From: Omphiscola glabra | Taxonomy: Eukaryota > Mollusca > Gastropoda > Lymnaeidae | NCBI GenBank assembly: GCA_964017045.1 | Contig: OZ024806.1 | Location: forward strand, 4,422,488 to 4,486,487 | DNA length: 64,000 nt | Direction of reading: 5' to 3' | The notes under the pieces: model-generated | The model's input: the letters and a program-made list of their open reading frames with translations, nothing else | What the model was told of the DNA's origin: nothing | The model's database searches: none | In this document: positions 34,401 to 42,900 of the stretch, piece by piece | How the letters are laid out: every line of letters starts with the position of its first letter | Numbering within the stretch: the first letter of the stretch is position 1 | Position numbers and translations under genes: made by a program

Positions 34401-37400
34401 TATATATTAAGCTTTAATAATATATTTGAAAGCTTTATCGTAGTCCAACACTTTTATAAAAGTAGTTATGAGTATTGAGTATTGACCCCATAGCGAGCTT
34501 CCCCAAGACACCGAAGACTACAGAACATATCAGAACGTATCAGAACATATGTATCAGAAGTTGAAATCTCATATTATACCTAGCGTCGGACAGAAAACTA
34601 AATAACCTTGAGTGTAAAATAGAGGGATATTGAAAATAGCCCAAAACCAATGATTTTTTTTCAAAAAAAATGCGAAGTATTTCAAAATTTTCTAAGCAAA
34701 ATTTTAAAATATATATTGTAACAATTCTTATTGTAACAAAGTTAAATAATACGGTGAGCTCAATGTAATGGATGGCCTGCCGCTACTAATTGAATGTTTC
34801 ATTCCTCTGTCCACCCTCAAAACTATCTCTCCCTCTCTCTCAAAAATTGACAATGTCCAATTGTATAATTTACACAGCACGTTATTACGTTTATTGATTA
34901 AGTCAAATAATGACTTGATATCAGGATATCCTTGTAACAATCAGAGTTGAAATGCAAAGAATATATTATAAACACAATAATACTCCGTCCAATAATCCAT
35001 TCGAGAAATCCAATATGTCTACTCGCGTTCACAAAAAATCCTTCCCCCCCCCCCCTGTTCTGCTTAAAACATAATTTATCCTTCCGCTATAAAAACAAAT
35101 TCCCGCTTTTCACGTGTTTTACATCATTATCATCGAATCACTACGCCCTCGTGCAGTGAGAATAGATATTAGTGTCGTGTGAAAAATCACAGTTAACTTG
35201 GTATGTTACATACATGGTACTAACGACTCGTGATGTAATATTCTTTTTTGTGATATGTACTATACATTTAAAATTTATATTCTTTTGGTCTAGCTCCGCG
35301 AGCCGCAACATGAGTCGCGGCGGTATAAATCAAATTCTCAAATTTACATAGATGCCATGTCTTTTTCCTGTTTGATTTTTAAATTTTACCTCCACCCAAT
35401 TTCTTTCCATTGTTCTGAATATTCATTTTGTCAAACATTTCTTCCATTTCTTATTCTTTTCTGTAATATTTCGATAGGATTTATTTAGATATATATATAT
35501 ATAAATATAAGTATTTATTTTGCAAATTTTTATATTTGTATGAATGTGTACTGTTTTCGTACTGACGAAGAGCTAATAATAACTATATTTTTTAAGCATA
35601 ATGCTCTTATACAATTTATAAATGACACTTGACCCTATTTTAAAAGTCATGTTTTTATGATAAAATATATTTTTAAACAGATTGCACATGTTTGACACTT
35701 GGCGAGAACCGTATTCAAAGTATAGATCCTTACATTGATGCAAAACGGGTGTAATACCGTGTTATTAAATGCTTTAAACTTGTGAAGGCTCAAAAATAGT
35801 TACATTTAAAAAAAAAAACGAAAGAAGCGAGCAACAAGAAAAATGGTTTCGGCTCATAATTGAGAGGGGCCAATATTTGAAACTGACTGATATTTATTAT
35901 CGAATAGTGTAAGCCTCTAGCAAGGTAAGCCTTAAATATAAGAATCATTAAATGTATCGAGCGTAGCGATTAGTTAAGATTCAACCAATTGTAATCGTTT
36001 GATGACACCAGTTACCATCCTTTGCAGACTTGTTAAAAATGACAATGTGTTGTTTTGTTTAAATAAATAAATATATTTTCATTTAATTGTTATACACATT
36101 TTGGTCGGGGGGGGGGGTGTTTACATAACTTTATCCACTGGGGCAATTACCCCACCCCCCTCAGAGGAGCGATGCCAGTAAAAAACAATGTTTATATTTT
36201 CCACTAGATAGGTTAACGGCAATCCCCCACCACAGTTAGGAGGCACATTGTCACAGTTAGGAGGCATATTGTCACAGTTAGGAGGCACATTGTCACAGTT
36301 AGGAGGCACATTGTCACAGTTAGGAGGCACATTGTCACAGTTAGGAGGCACATTGTCACAGTAAGGAGGCACATTGTCACAGTTAGGAGGCACATTGTCA
36401 CAGTTAGGAGGCATATTGTCACAGTTAGGAGGCACATTGTCACAGTTAGGAGGCATATTGTCACAGTTAGGAGGCACATTGTCACAGTTAGGAGGCACAT
36501 TGTCACAGTTAGGAGGCATATTGTCACAGTTAGGAGGCACATTGTCACAGTTAGGAGGCACATTGTCACAGTTAGGAGGCACATTGTCACAGTTAGGAGG
36601 CACATTGTCACAGTTAGGAGGCACAATGTCATACAAGAGTCTCGTAGAGTAAAAAAAAAACATACCTATTGTTTTGTTAGTTTGAAACTTAGAGATTAAC
36701 GACATATATCACTGCATTTATCTCATTACCTTAAAGATTAACGACATCTATCACAGCCTTTAGTTCATTATATTAGAAATTAACGGCATCTACCATTGCA
36801 TTTAGCTCATTACCGTAGAGATTAACGACATCTGTCACTGTATTTAGCTGATTACCTTAGAGAATAACGACATCTATCTCTGCCTTCAGTTCATTCACTT
36901 AGAGATTAACGACATCTATCTCTGACTTCAGTTCATTACCTTAGAGATTAACGACATCTATCTCTGCCTTCAGTTCATTCACTTAGAGATTAACGACATC
37001 TATCTCTGACTTCAGTTCATTAACTTAGAGATTAACGACATCTATCTCTGCCTTCAGTTCATTAACTTAGAGATTAACGACATCCATCTCTGCCTTCAGT
37101 TCATTAACTTAGAGATTAACGACATCTATCTCTGCCTTCAGTTCATTAACTTAGAGATTAACGACATCTATCACTGACTTCAGTTCATTAACTTAGAGAT
37201 TAACGACATCTATCTTTGCCTTCAGTTCATTAACTTAGAGATTAACGACATCTATCTCTGCCTTCAGTTCATTAACTTAGAGATTAACGACATCTATATC
37301 TGCCTTCAGTTCATTAACTTAGAGATTAACGACATCTATCACTGACTTCAGTTCATTAACTTAGAGATTAACGACATCTATCTCTGCCTTCAGTTCATTA

Positions 37401-39381
37401 ACTTAGAGATTAACGACATCTATCACTGACTTCAGTTCATTAACTTAGAGATTAACGACATCTATCTCTGCCTTCAGTTCATTAACTTAGAGATTAACGA
37501 CATCTATCTCTGCCTTCAGTTCATTAACTTAGAGATTAACGACATCTATCTCTGCCTTCAGTTCGTATATCTCTACTGAAGCAAGACAGTGAAAGCAGCT
37601 AAAAGGGTTTTCATTAGAATTCACTCCCCCACTTCTTGTATTTCTAAGCAGAATAAATGACGGTTTATAAAAATGCAACCGTTGACATGTTAAACAATTC
37701 GTTATCTTATTTGTAACTAATTACATTTTTTTTCTCTATTACAGATAATATGTTACTATGGGATCTGCCATCCAGCCTGGCATGAAGATTACATCCGGAA
37801 ATACGAGGACGCTAAGAAGCCAACGGGAAACTTTACATTGGATGAGCCGCACGGTACGTAAACTTTAATTTCTACTGACCGCAGCCAAATGTCTATACAA
37901 ATATTTGATCTTAATATCTAGTGACCGCAGCCAAATGTCTATACAAATATTTGATCTTACTATCTACTGACCACAGCCAAATGTCTATACAAATATTTGA
38001 TCTTAATATCTACTGACCACAGCCAAATGTCTATACAAATATTTGATCTTAATATCTACTGACCACAGCCAAATGTCTATACAAATATTTGATCTTAATA
38101 TCTACTGACCACAGCCAAATGTCTATACAAATATTTGATCTTAATATCTACTGACCACAGCCAAATGTCTATACAAATATTTGATCCTAATATCTACTGA
38201 CCACAGTCAAATGTCTAAACAAATATTTAATCTTAATATCTAGTAATGCCTTCTTGTCGAATAGAAGGGTACAGCATATAATTGATAAAAACAGATATGT
38301 AAAAATAATTTAGGAATATTTTTAAGATATAATTTTACAAAGGTAAGACTTGAAAGCATAACATTATCGAAGACCAATTATGAGATTGTCTCTAATACAA
38401 TATAAAATTATAGTTTTAAATAAAATTACGATATCCAAAACTTTAATGACCTTAAGCTTTCTTGACTTGAACAGTTAAGCTCTTAAAAGCTATATAAACT
38501 TCAAACATGGATGAATGTTGCTGACCACACAAGTATGCTCTGCTAAGATGACGTAATTTTAACGTGGACAGTGTTATGACATGCCTGCATGATCTGGTTT
38601 AATGAGTACCACATTGACAGTGTTATGACATATGTTGCCTGTATGATCTGGTATAATGAGTACCACTTAACATGCGAGACAAGAAATAACAAATTGGGAC
38701 CTCGAAAACAAAAAAACTTTTTTATCGTGGGGGAAGTAGTTTGTATAGTATTACTATCTGACAATATCGGAACCTTAGACAATTTTAAAACAATATGCAC
38801 AAACATAATAACAAAATAAAGAAAAGTCCCAAAATGTATTAAAATCTTCAAACATTTATTCTTTAAACAATGTAGGCAAAGCACAAAATGAAAGTGGTGA
38901 CGTAGTTGGAGATATTTGGTGTTGTCCAGTCCCAGCAGTAAATAATCAATATTTTATCATAACATGTTTTATTTAAAGGAATACGTCTCCTTTTTTACCA
39001 TCTGAATTTATTGTAATGGTCCAAGTAGGGAGATAAGCCATCCTATTTCCCTCCTTAACTCTTAGTTGTGTGGTAACAAATTAATCGTTTGGTGGGAAAT
39101 TTATTCAATTGTTTAGAAATTTAGTCTTGGGGGTTTTGGGGGGGGGGGGATTTAGTCCATTTGCTACAATTTTAGTCAAACCAATTTTCACCAAATTAAT
39201 ATAAAATTAAAACGTTTTATACTTTGCAGCTTTCCATTTCACGGTCCCAAAGCTCCAGAATCTTTTAAAATCGTTCGCCTCAATAAAGAACGGAACAGAC
39301 ATAGCTGCACGAGTCGGCCAGAGATTGATGGAGGCAGTAGAGAGAGCTGGAAAACTAAATTTATTGGTGGAAAGCACGTAA
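15470..39381 (+). CDS. GT32-like type II membrane glycosyltransferase, eight coding exons
   Basis: Joining 15470-16453, 20257-20387, 21145-21223, 22089-22193, 24595-24764, 26457-26556, 37745-37853 and 39230-39381 gives an unbroken frame of 609 residues; every intron is GT...AG and all phases agree. Residues 6-26 are hydrophobic after a basic start, which fits a Golgi signal-anchor. Two related regions follow. Region 1 (about 103-210) begins LPNTAHYVWCG and has GGGIYFGERV where a DxD should stand. Region 2 (about 333-520) has HGDIPPTGEWW, then KYGGAYQDKDVLW with DKD at 434-436, then NIGVIMAKPGSLFL. The GGAY-x-DxD block is the nucleotide-sugar/metal site of the glycosyltransferase sugar-binding family with DXD motif (GT32/alpha-1,4-type). 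Several N-x-S/T sites suit a luminal enzyme. Donor and acceptor sugars cannot be read from the sequence. Confidence 0.88.
16884..17122. repeat. 43-bp minisatellite in intron 1
   Basis: Five to six units with core ttgatcccagccctaggttg followed by gggtaccttgta. Later copies contain short internal repeats of tgatcccag. Minus-strand reading of the array gives a low-complexity frame, which I treat as an artefact. Confidence 0.9.
17110..17281 (+). other. Protein-like open stretch followed by a poly-A signal, unassigned
   Basis: Immediately after the 43-bp array the plus strand reads YYYQNGSWLDLNDEKKVSD, then LIRRYLKREEKAVVHHD, then a hydrophobic ILSLHGVVVFLDNHNSI and a stop at 17279-17281. Its composition is more protein-like than its surroundings, and an aataaa lies at about 17365. 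It could be a terminal exon of an alternative transcript of the gene whose intron it occupies, a decayed retrocopy, or chance. I do not recognise the family. Confidence 0.3.
17463..17962 (-). mobile_element. 5'-truncated LINE end with (ATG)n tail, minus strand
   Basis: The minus strand encodes the C-terminal part of a non-LTR retrotransposon polymerase: MRCYRSILGICYRDHITNEQ, then YDDLLTSVKKRKVEWYGH, then GRQRKRWEDNIKEWTGLQLG and REEWRRIV, ending KDYGT and a stop. The tail on the plus strand is a (cat)n run at 17463-17480, that is (atg)n after the stop in LINE orientation. A frameshift separates the two main pieces. The same family is on the plus strand at 54781-55381, where it is longer at its 5' end. 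Confidence 0.88.
18975..19579. mobile_element. Nonautonomous hAT-like element, copy 1
   Basis: This 0.6-kb stretch aligns with 35580-36190: cataatgc/catgatgc at the left, then ataatttataa, aaaagtcat, acagattacaca, taataccgtttcattaaa, cgaatagtgcaagcctct, caaggtta and cgagtttagcgat in order. It ends with a G-rich block and gatgcctgaaagaaacattg at 19560-19579. That end matches the right terminus of the hAT element at 61246-63659 (gcctgaaagaaacactg). The left terminus is not clear, so the element may be 5'-degraded. No coding capacity. Confidence 0.6.
20257..20387 (+). CDS. Exon 2: start of second GT domain (residues 329-372)
   Basis: Begins DPNDLIPVISHIIS after an acceptor preceded by a C/T-rich tract, and ends GGFH plus two bases of an Arg codon completed by exon 3. 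It contains LPVVWTFQHYLSALSALY, the helix that precedes the next strand in this family. The donor is tttccatag followed by gtgag; the same 14 bases recur 32 bp further on in the intron. Confidence 0.88.
20379..20460 (+). repeat. Tandem copies of the exon 2 5' splice site
   Basis: The junction tttccataggtgag (donor at 20388) is repeated as tttccataggtgagt (donor at 20420) and again in decayed form as tttcaatagtttat (about 20449). The second copy is at least as good a match to the 5' splice consensus as the first. Using it would add 32 bases and shift the frame. Confidence 0.8.
20876..21020. repeat. Short 42-bp repeat, 3-4 copies, intron 2
   Basis: Units contain aacattctacacactacaac followed by aaatggctagtctgcacact. 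It lies upstream of the exon 3 acceptor. Confidence 0.85.
21145..21223 (+). CDS. Exon 3 (residues 372-398)
   Basis: Acceptor ttttccaaacag, then VFVHGDIPPTGEWWDKLQ and ENVTFVY. The HGD-x-PP-x-GEWW block is typical of this animal glycosyltransferase group. It ends at a codon boundary with donor gtatgt. The last 15 coding bases (gtcacctttgtttac) are the founding sequence of the intronic array that follows. Confidence 0.9.
21209..21860 (+). repeat. 25-bp minisatellite that begins inside exon 3 and copies its 5' splice site
   Basis: About 26 units of core gtcacctttgtttacgtgag followed by ttcat. Unit 1 is the end of exon 3 plus the authentic donor gtatgt. The other units therefore each carry a copy of the exon end and usually a donor-like sequence; about ten have the exact tttacgtgagt, which fits the U1 consensus better than the authentic donor. 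The unit length is not a multiple of three, so use of a decoy would usually shift the frame. Confidence 0.95.
21861..22088. other. Rest of intron 3
   Basis: AT-rich, ends in the exon 4 acceptor cgttttag. No other feature seen. Confidence 0.6.
22089..22193 (+). CDS. Exon 4 (residues 399-433)
   Basis: Reads VDNMETIYQQRATVLAHQSD then ALRALILLKYGGAYQ; 35 codons in phase 0 at both ends, with donor gtcaga. It carries the SD-x-LR-x-x-x-L-x-x-GG-x-Y block that precedes the DxD site in GT32-like enzymes. The DxD itself lies across the next splice junction. Confidence 0.93.
22194..24594. other. Intron 4 (2.4 kb)
   Basis: AT-rich with a C-rich run at 22817-22840. At 24087-24177 the motif tttcggcctaaaccgaaa occurs twice (an imperfect inverted repeat) with related cggcc pieces around it, possibly the end of an unidentified DNA transposon. 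No gene seen on either strand. Confidence 0.6.
24595..24764 (+). CDS. Exon 5: DxD catalytic exon (residues 434-490)
   Basis: Opens directly with the DKD of the DxD motif (DKDVLWANPVPENIRRYP), then YDWPWYDEWPRATN and IGVIMAKPGSLFLRKLLDSY. Acceptor tatgttttgccag, donor actg followed by gtaaac. It ends with two bases of a Trp codon that exon 6 completes. In frame the unspliced reading stops at once (tggtaa), so splicing here is essential. Confidence 0.93.
24742..24945 (+). repeat. 22-bp minisatellite that begins inside exon 5 and copies its 5' splice site
   Basis: About eight to nine units of actggtaaactgcttgactc followed by tt. The first is the end of exon 5 with the authentic donor. Most intronic copies retain actggtaaac, so they are near-perfect duplicates of the splice site. 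Confidence 0.93.
25150..25640. repeat. 20-bp tandem repeat split by a SINE
   Basis: Units of gggctgtgtattcttatatt occur on both sides of the SINE at 25199-25503: about two before and about seven increasingly diverged copies after. Confidence 0.85.
25199..25503 (-). mobile_element. tRNA-derived SINE
   Basis: In minus orientation it begins gggtgctgggttgccgagtg. It has an A-box-like ttgccgagtggtc and a B-box-like gagttcaatcccc at tRNA spacing, so the head derives from a tRNA of the long-variable-arm type (Leu or Ser like). The tail is (att)n, seen as (aat)n at 25199-25214 on the plus strand. A 16-bp direct repeat tgtgtattcttatatt flanks it (25183-25198 and 25504-25519). That is consistent with LINE-mediated insertion, although the target is itself a tandem repeat. 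Confidence 0.82.
25876..26125. repeat. 32-bp minisatellite, about 8 copies, intron 5
   Basis: Units of core attcaggtgttcaatagtcc followed by tgacattaatac. It ends about 330 bp before exon 6. Confidence 0.92.
26457..26556 (+). CDS. Exon 6 (residues 490-523)
   Basis: Acceptor tgtttgacag. Completes Trp 490 and reads FYKDSSWEYNGILMPYKIYE then RNPDTVLIYGQLQ; donor gtcagt in phase 0. The W-x-YN-x-x-x-x-PY-x-x-YE pattern is common to this group downstream of the DxD. Confidence 0.92.
26940..27056. repeat. 26-bp repeat, about 4.5 copies
   Basis: Units of aattaaacatttataaatga followed by gccatc, nearly identical. Confidence 0.93.
27080..27905. repeat. 30-bp minisatellite, about 27 copies
   Basis: Units of core actagcgtcatttaacacgg followed by tgatcgcatt, or tgaacgcagt in the flanks. 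Two variant classes (gatcgcatta in the middle, gaacgcagtc/g at both ends) are arranged in blocks. Because 30 is divisible by three and no stop occurs in the unit, both strands are open for about 250 codons (VIALLASFNT on plus, NDASNAITVL on minus). The perfect 10-residue periodicity on both strands shows these are by-products of the repeat, not genes. Confidence 0.95.
28045..30083. repeat. Compound dispersed repeat with about ten 170-bp internal units, copy 1
   Basis: Begins near cccggcatgcgttgcaatac and ends with acatacattcatttttatat and tatagat. Inside, a unit with aaaacggaatattttaaa, ggttgtaatgattcagaaacc, a gcgtgcgcaa block, accaaagttttatcgcaatc and ggtataggagcgcatacgg recurs about every 170 bp. 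Successive copies of the ggaatat-type core are near 28735, 28897, 29075, 29246, 29417, 29587, 29762 and 29928. From about 29040 two unit types alternate: one with gggcccttggctcaa, one with ggccaacggcc and ttaaaagtg. This gives a dimeric period near 341 bp. A shorter relative is at 57950-58914. I cannot name the family. Confidence 0.75.
31262..31735 (-). repeat. About 43-bp minisatellite from the hAT SLMK-LIKS motif
   Basis: About eleven units of core gtgatttgatgagcttcata followed by agactaaaaggttgttctcac. On the minus strand a unit reads SLMKLIKSHVRTT, the conserved segment just after the C-terminal CE motif of hAT transposases. The authentic preceding residues (NTYACEKRF) and following residues (ITDVYFENCLRVAT) flank the array at its right and left ends. 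The expansion therefore happened inside the transposase gene. Confidence 0.88.
32752..33165 (-). repeat. 51-bp in-frame minisatellite from the hAT TTDGAP motif
   Basis: Eight units, each 51 bp, with core tctggagcaccatccgttgt. On the minus strand each encodes LTTDGAPEMVGEHEGLV, the catalytic-region TDGAP-x-MVG motif of this hAT group. At 51 bp the unit keeps the reading frame, so the transposase could have stayed open while the array grew. Small changes (tccgtg/ttcgtg, atttc/attgc) distinguish units. Confidence 0.92.
33318..33790 (-). repeat. 44-bp minisatellite from the hAT LALD-STD motif
   Basis: About eleven units of core tcatccaatgctagagttgg, with tgccatatctgtgc between cores. On the minus strand a unit reads LALDDSTDMA, matching the FSLALDESTD catalytic-aspartate segment of GTF2IRD2/ZBED-type hAT transposases. 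The 44-bp length breaks frame between units. Confidence 0.88.
35281..35579. other. GC-rich patch and AT-rich spacer
   Basis: At 35287-35325 a patch with ctccgcgagccgcaacatga and gtcgcggcgg stands out from AT-rich surroundings and resembles the GC-rich subterminal part of hAT elements. No terminus or target duplication is seen. A (ta)n run is at 35490-35500. Confidence 0.35.
35580..36190. mobile_element. Nonautonomous hAT-like element, copy 2
   Basis: Matches 18975-19579 in the same order (aaaagtcatgtttttat, acagattgcacatg, taataccgtgttattaaa, cgaatagtgtaagcctct, caaggtaagcctta, cgagcgtagcgat). It ends in a G-run, a C-rich block and gatgccagtaaaaaacaatg, a decayed form of the gcctgaaagaaacattg terminus. 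Both copies lie in introns of the same gene. Confidence 0.6.
36228..36632. repeat. 21-bp minisatellite, about 19 copies
   Basis: Units of cacattgtcacagttaggag plus g; a minority have catattgtcac. The period is divisible by three, so three overlapping open frames arise (NVPPNCD, MCLLTVT on minus, LSQLGGT on plus); none is regarded as a gene. Confidence 0.97.
36690..37565. repeat. 42-bp minisatellite, about 21 copies
   Basis: Units of core attaacgacatctatctctg followed by ccttcagttcattaacttagag. Early copies are diverged and late copies nearly identical. Variants tcactgactt and tctctgactt alternate with tctctgcctt. The array ends 180 bp before exon 7. Confidence 0.96.
37745..37853 (+). CDS. 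Exon 7 (residues 524-560)
   Basis: Acceptor tttctctattacag. Reads IICYYGICHPAWHEDYIRKY, then EDAKKPTGNFTLDEPH, and ends in the first base of an Ala codon. Donor gtacgt is strong. A cysteine pair (Cys526 and Cys531) may form a disulfide in the lumen; that is inference. Confidence 0.9.
37875..38245. repeat. 46-bp minisatellite just after the exon 7 donor, about 8 copies
   Basis: Units of core ctactgaccacagccaaatg followed by tctatacaaatatttgatcttaat in two pieces. It starts about 20 bp after the donor but does not include it, unlike the arrays after exons 2, 3 and 5. Confidence 0.93.
38565..38672. repeat. Two-copy direct repeat of about 50 bp
   Basis: acagtgttatgacat, ctg/gtatgatctggt and taatgagtaccac occur twice in tandem in intron 7. 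Confidence 0.85.
39230..39381 (+). CDS. Exon 8: C-terminus (residues 560-609) and stop
   Basis: Acceptor ttatactttgcag. Reads FHFTVPKLQNLLKSFASI, then KNGTDIAARVGQRLMEAVER and AGKLNLLVEST, stop taa at 39379-39381. The AFHF start of the tail follows the conserved core. An aataaa at 39380-39385 overlaps the stop codon and another aataaa lies near 39649; the second is the more likely polyadenylation signal. Confidence 0.9.
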
Positions 39382-39999
39382 TAAAAATCTACTGGTCATG
39401 GGGGGGGGGGAGTTTAGTTAAGACTAGGTTTTCCTGTTATACCAAGTTACATGTGTACGTAACACTTGTTTTAGAAACCAACGTTTTTGTATTTATTATA
39501 ATGAATGGCGGCTTAAATGTCTCTAAAAGTCTGCACTCATGGGCGCCCACACTATGGGTCAAGGTGGATAATATGGAAAACAATCAATTAATGCTGACGT
39601 AATAATAGTTGCACGTTGTCCCTATGAATATAAAATAGTTGTTATAGAAATAAATAGCATTTCTTTGAATATTTCACAAATGACAAAAGAAGTCACGTGA
39701 CAATATCGAGTGTAAGACAGGCTACAACTGAACAACTGTGTCCACATCAATCCGTCTTCGCCAATTAACAACATCAGTTTTAAATATCCACTTCAACGAA
39801 AAGCCACATCTATTAGGATTTAAAGTTTGTGATAGGTGGCAGCAAGAAATCAATGCGCGCCATTAAGTGGGGGGTCTCACTTGACAATAAATCTCCCCCT
39901 TTTATCCTCATTAACATCATGTGGTGCCGCCCCCTCACCCGATAAGAGCTTTCTATTAGAATATGAAAAATCGCTCGTTTAATTATTATCTCTGGTCAC
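39382..39999. other. Likely 3' UTR and downstream spacer
   Basis: Starts with a run of about ten or eleven G near 39401 and has aataaa at about 39649. No further gene seen before the satellite. Confidence 0.45.
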
Positions 40000-42900
40000 G
40001 TTATCACAGAGTCTCTATCTCTGTCCAAATAGTCTCTATCTCTGTTATCACATAGTCTCTATCTCTGTTATCACATAGTCTCTATCTCTGTTATCACATA
40101 TTCTCTATCTCTGTTATCATATAGTCTCTATCTCTGTTATCACATAGTCTCTATCTCTGTTATCACATAGTCTCTATCCCTGCTATCACATAGTCTCTAT
40201 CTCTGTTATCATATAGTCTCTATCTCTGTTATCACATAGTCTCTATCTCTGTTATCATATAGTCTCTATCTCTGTTATCACATAGTCTCTATCTCTTTTA
40301 TCACATAGTCTCTATCTCTGTTATCATATAGTCTCTATCTCTGTTATCATATAGTCTCTATCTCTGTTATCACATAGTCTCTATTTCTGTTATCACATAG
40401 TCTCTATCTCTGTTATCATATAGTCTCTATCTCTGTTATCACATATTCTCTATCTCTGTTATCATATATTCTCTATCTCTGTTATCACATAGTCTCTATC
40501 TCTGTTATCATATAGTCTCTATCTCTGTTATCATATAGTCTCTATCTCTGTTATCACATAGTCTCTATCTCTGTTATCATATAGTCTCTATCTCTGTAAT
40601 CATATAGTCTCTATCTCTGTTATCACATAGTCTATATCTCTGTTATCACATAGTCTATATCTCTGTTATCATATAGTCTCTATCTCTGTTATCACATAGT
40701 CTCTATCTCTGTTATCATATAGTCTCTATCTCTGTTATCACATAGTCTCTATCTCTGTTATCACATAGTCTATATCTCTGTTATCATATAGTCTCTATCT
40801 CTGTTATCACATAGTCTCTATCTCTGTTATCATATAGTCTCTATCTCTGTTATCACATAGTCTCTATCTCTGTTATCACATAGTCTCTATCTCTGTTATC
40901 ATATATTCTCTATCTCTGTTATCATATAGTCTCTATCTCTGTTATCACATAGTCTCTATCTCTGTTATCACATAGTCTCTATCTCTGTTATCACATAGTC
41001 TCTATCTCTGTTATCACATAGTCTCTATCTCTGTTATCATATAGTCTCTATTTTTGTTATCATATAGTCTATATCTCTGTTATCACATAGTCTCTATCTC
41101 TGTTATCACATAGTCTCTATCTCTGTTATCACATAGTCTCTATCTCTGTTATCACATAGTCTCTATCTCTGTTATCATATAGTCTCTATCTCTGTTATCA
41201 CATAGTCTCTATCTCTTTTATCATATAGTCTCTATCTCTGTTATCATATAGTCTCTATCTCTGTTATCACATAGTCTTTATCTCTGTTATCATATAGTCT
41301 CTATCTCTGTAATCATATAGTCTCTATCTCTGTTATCACATAGTCTATATCTCTGTTATCACATAGTCTATATCTCTGTTATCATATAGTCTCTATCTCT
41401 GTTATCACATAGTCTCTATCTCTGTTATCATATAGTCTCTATCTCTGTTATCACATAGTCTCTATCTCTGTTATCACATAGTCTATATCTCTGTTATCAT
41501 ATAGTCTCTATCTCTGTTATCACATAGTCTCTATCTCTGTTATCATATAGTCTCTATCTCTGTTATCACATAGTCTCTATCTCTGTTATCACATAGTCTC
41601 TATCTCTGTTATCATATATTCTCTATCTCTGTTATCATATAGTCTCTATCTCTGTTATCACATAGTCTCTATCTCTGTTATCACATAGTCTCTATCTCTG
41701 TTATCACATAGTCTCTATCTCTGTTATCACATAGTCTCTATCTCTGTTATCACATAGTCTCTATCTCTGTTATCATATATTCTCTATCTCTGTTATCATA
41801 TAGTCTCTATCTCTGTTATCACATAGTCTCTATCTCTGTTATCACATAGTCTCTATCTCTGTTATCACATAGTCTCTATCTCTGTTATCACATAGTCTCT
41901 ATCTCTGTTATCATATAGTCTCTATTTTTGTTATCATATAGTCTATATCTCTGTTATCACATAGTCTCTATCTCTGTTATCACATAGTCTCTATCTCTGT
42001 TATCACATAGTCTCTATCTCTGTTATCACATAGTCTCTATCTCTGTTATCATATAGTCTCTATCTCTGTTATCACATAGTCTCTATCTCTTTTATCATAT
42101 AGTCTCTATCTCTGTTATCATATAGTCTCTATCTCTGTTATCACATAGTCTTTATCTCTGTTATCATATAGTCTCTATCTCTGTAATCATATAGTCTCTA
42201 TCTCTGTTATCACATAGTCTATATCTCTGTTATCACATAGTCTATATCTCTGTTATCATATAGTCTCTATCTCTGTTATCACATAGTCTCTATCTCTGTT
42301 ATCATATAGTCTCTATCTCTGTTATCACATAGTCTCTATCTCTGTTATCACATAGTCTATATCTCTGTTATCATATAGTCTCTATCTCTGTAATCATATA
42401 GTCTCTATCTCTGTTATCACATAGTCTATATCTCTGTTATCACATAGTCTATATCTCTGTTATCATATAGTCTCTATCTCTGTTATCACATAGTCTCTAT
42501 CTCTGTTATCATATAGTCTCTATCTCTGTTATCACATAGTCTCTATCTCTGTTATCACATAGTCTATATCTCTGTTATCATATAGTCTCTATCTCTGTTA
42601 TCACATAGTCTCTATCTCTGTTATCATATAGTCTCTATCTCTGTTATCACATAGTCTCTATCTCTGTTATCACATAGTCTCTATCTCTGTTATCATATAT
42701 TCTCTATCTCTGTTATCATATAGTCTCTATCTCTGTTATCACATAGTCTCTATCTCTGTTATCACATAGTCTCTATCTCTGTTATCACATAGTCTCTATC
42801 TCTGTTATCACATAGTCTCTATCTCTGTTATCATATAGTCTCTATTTTTGTTATCATATAGTCTATATCTCTGTTATCACATAGTCTCTATCTCTGTTAT

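Larger units (their letters stand above)
26557..37744. other. Intron 6 (11.2 kb)
   Basis: The largest intron. It holds five minisatellites, a compound 170-bp repeat block and a decayed hAT transposase, all listed separately. The stretches 26560-26930, 30090-30260 and 34270-35280 have no recognised feature beyond AT-rich text and a C-run at about 35046-35055. Confidence 0.8.

Noticed and set aside
35281..35330. Right terminus of the hAT at 30-34 kb
   Set aside because: GC-rich patch is suggestive, but no sequence complementary to caagggtggccaac and no matching octamer was found.
36121..36705. Three overlapping repeat frames (PPNCDNV, LLTVTMC, SQLGGTL)
   Set aside because: By-product of a 21-bp repeat divisible by three.
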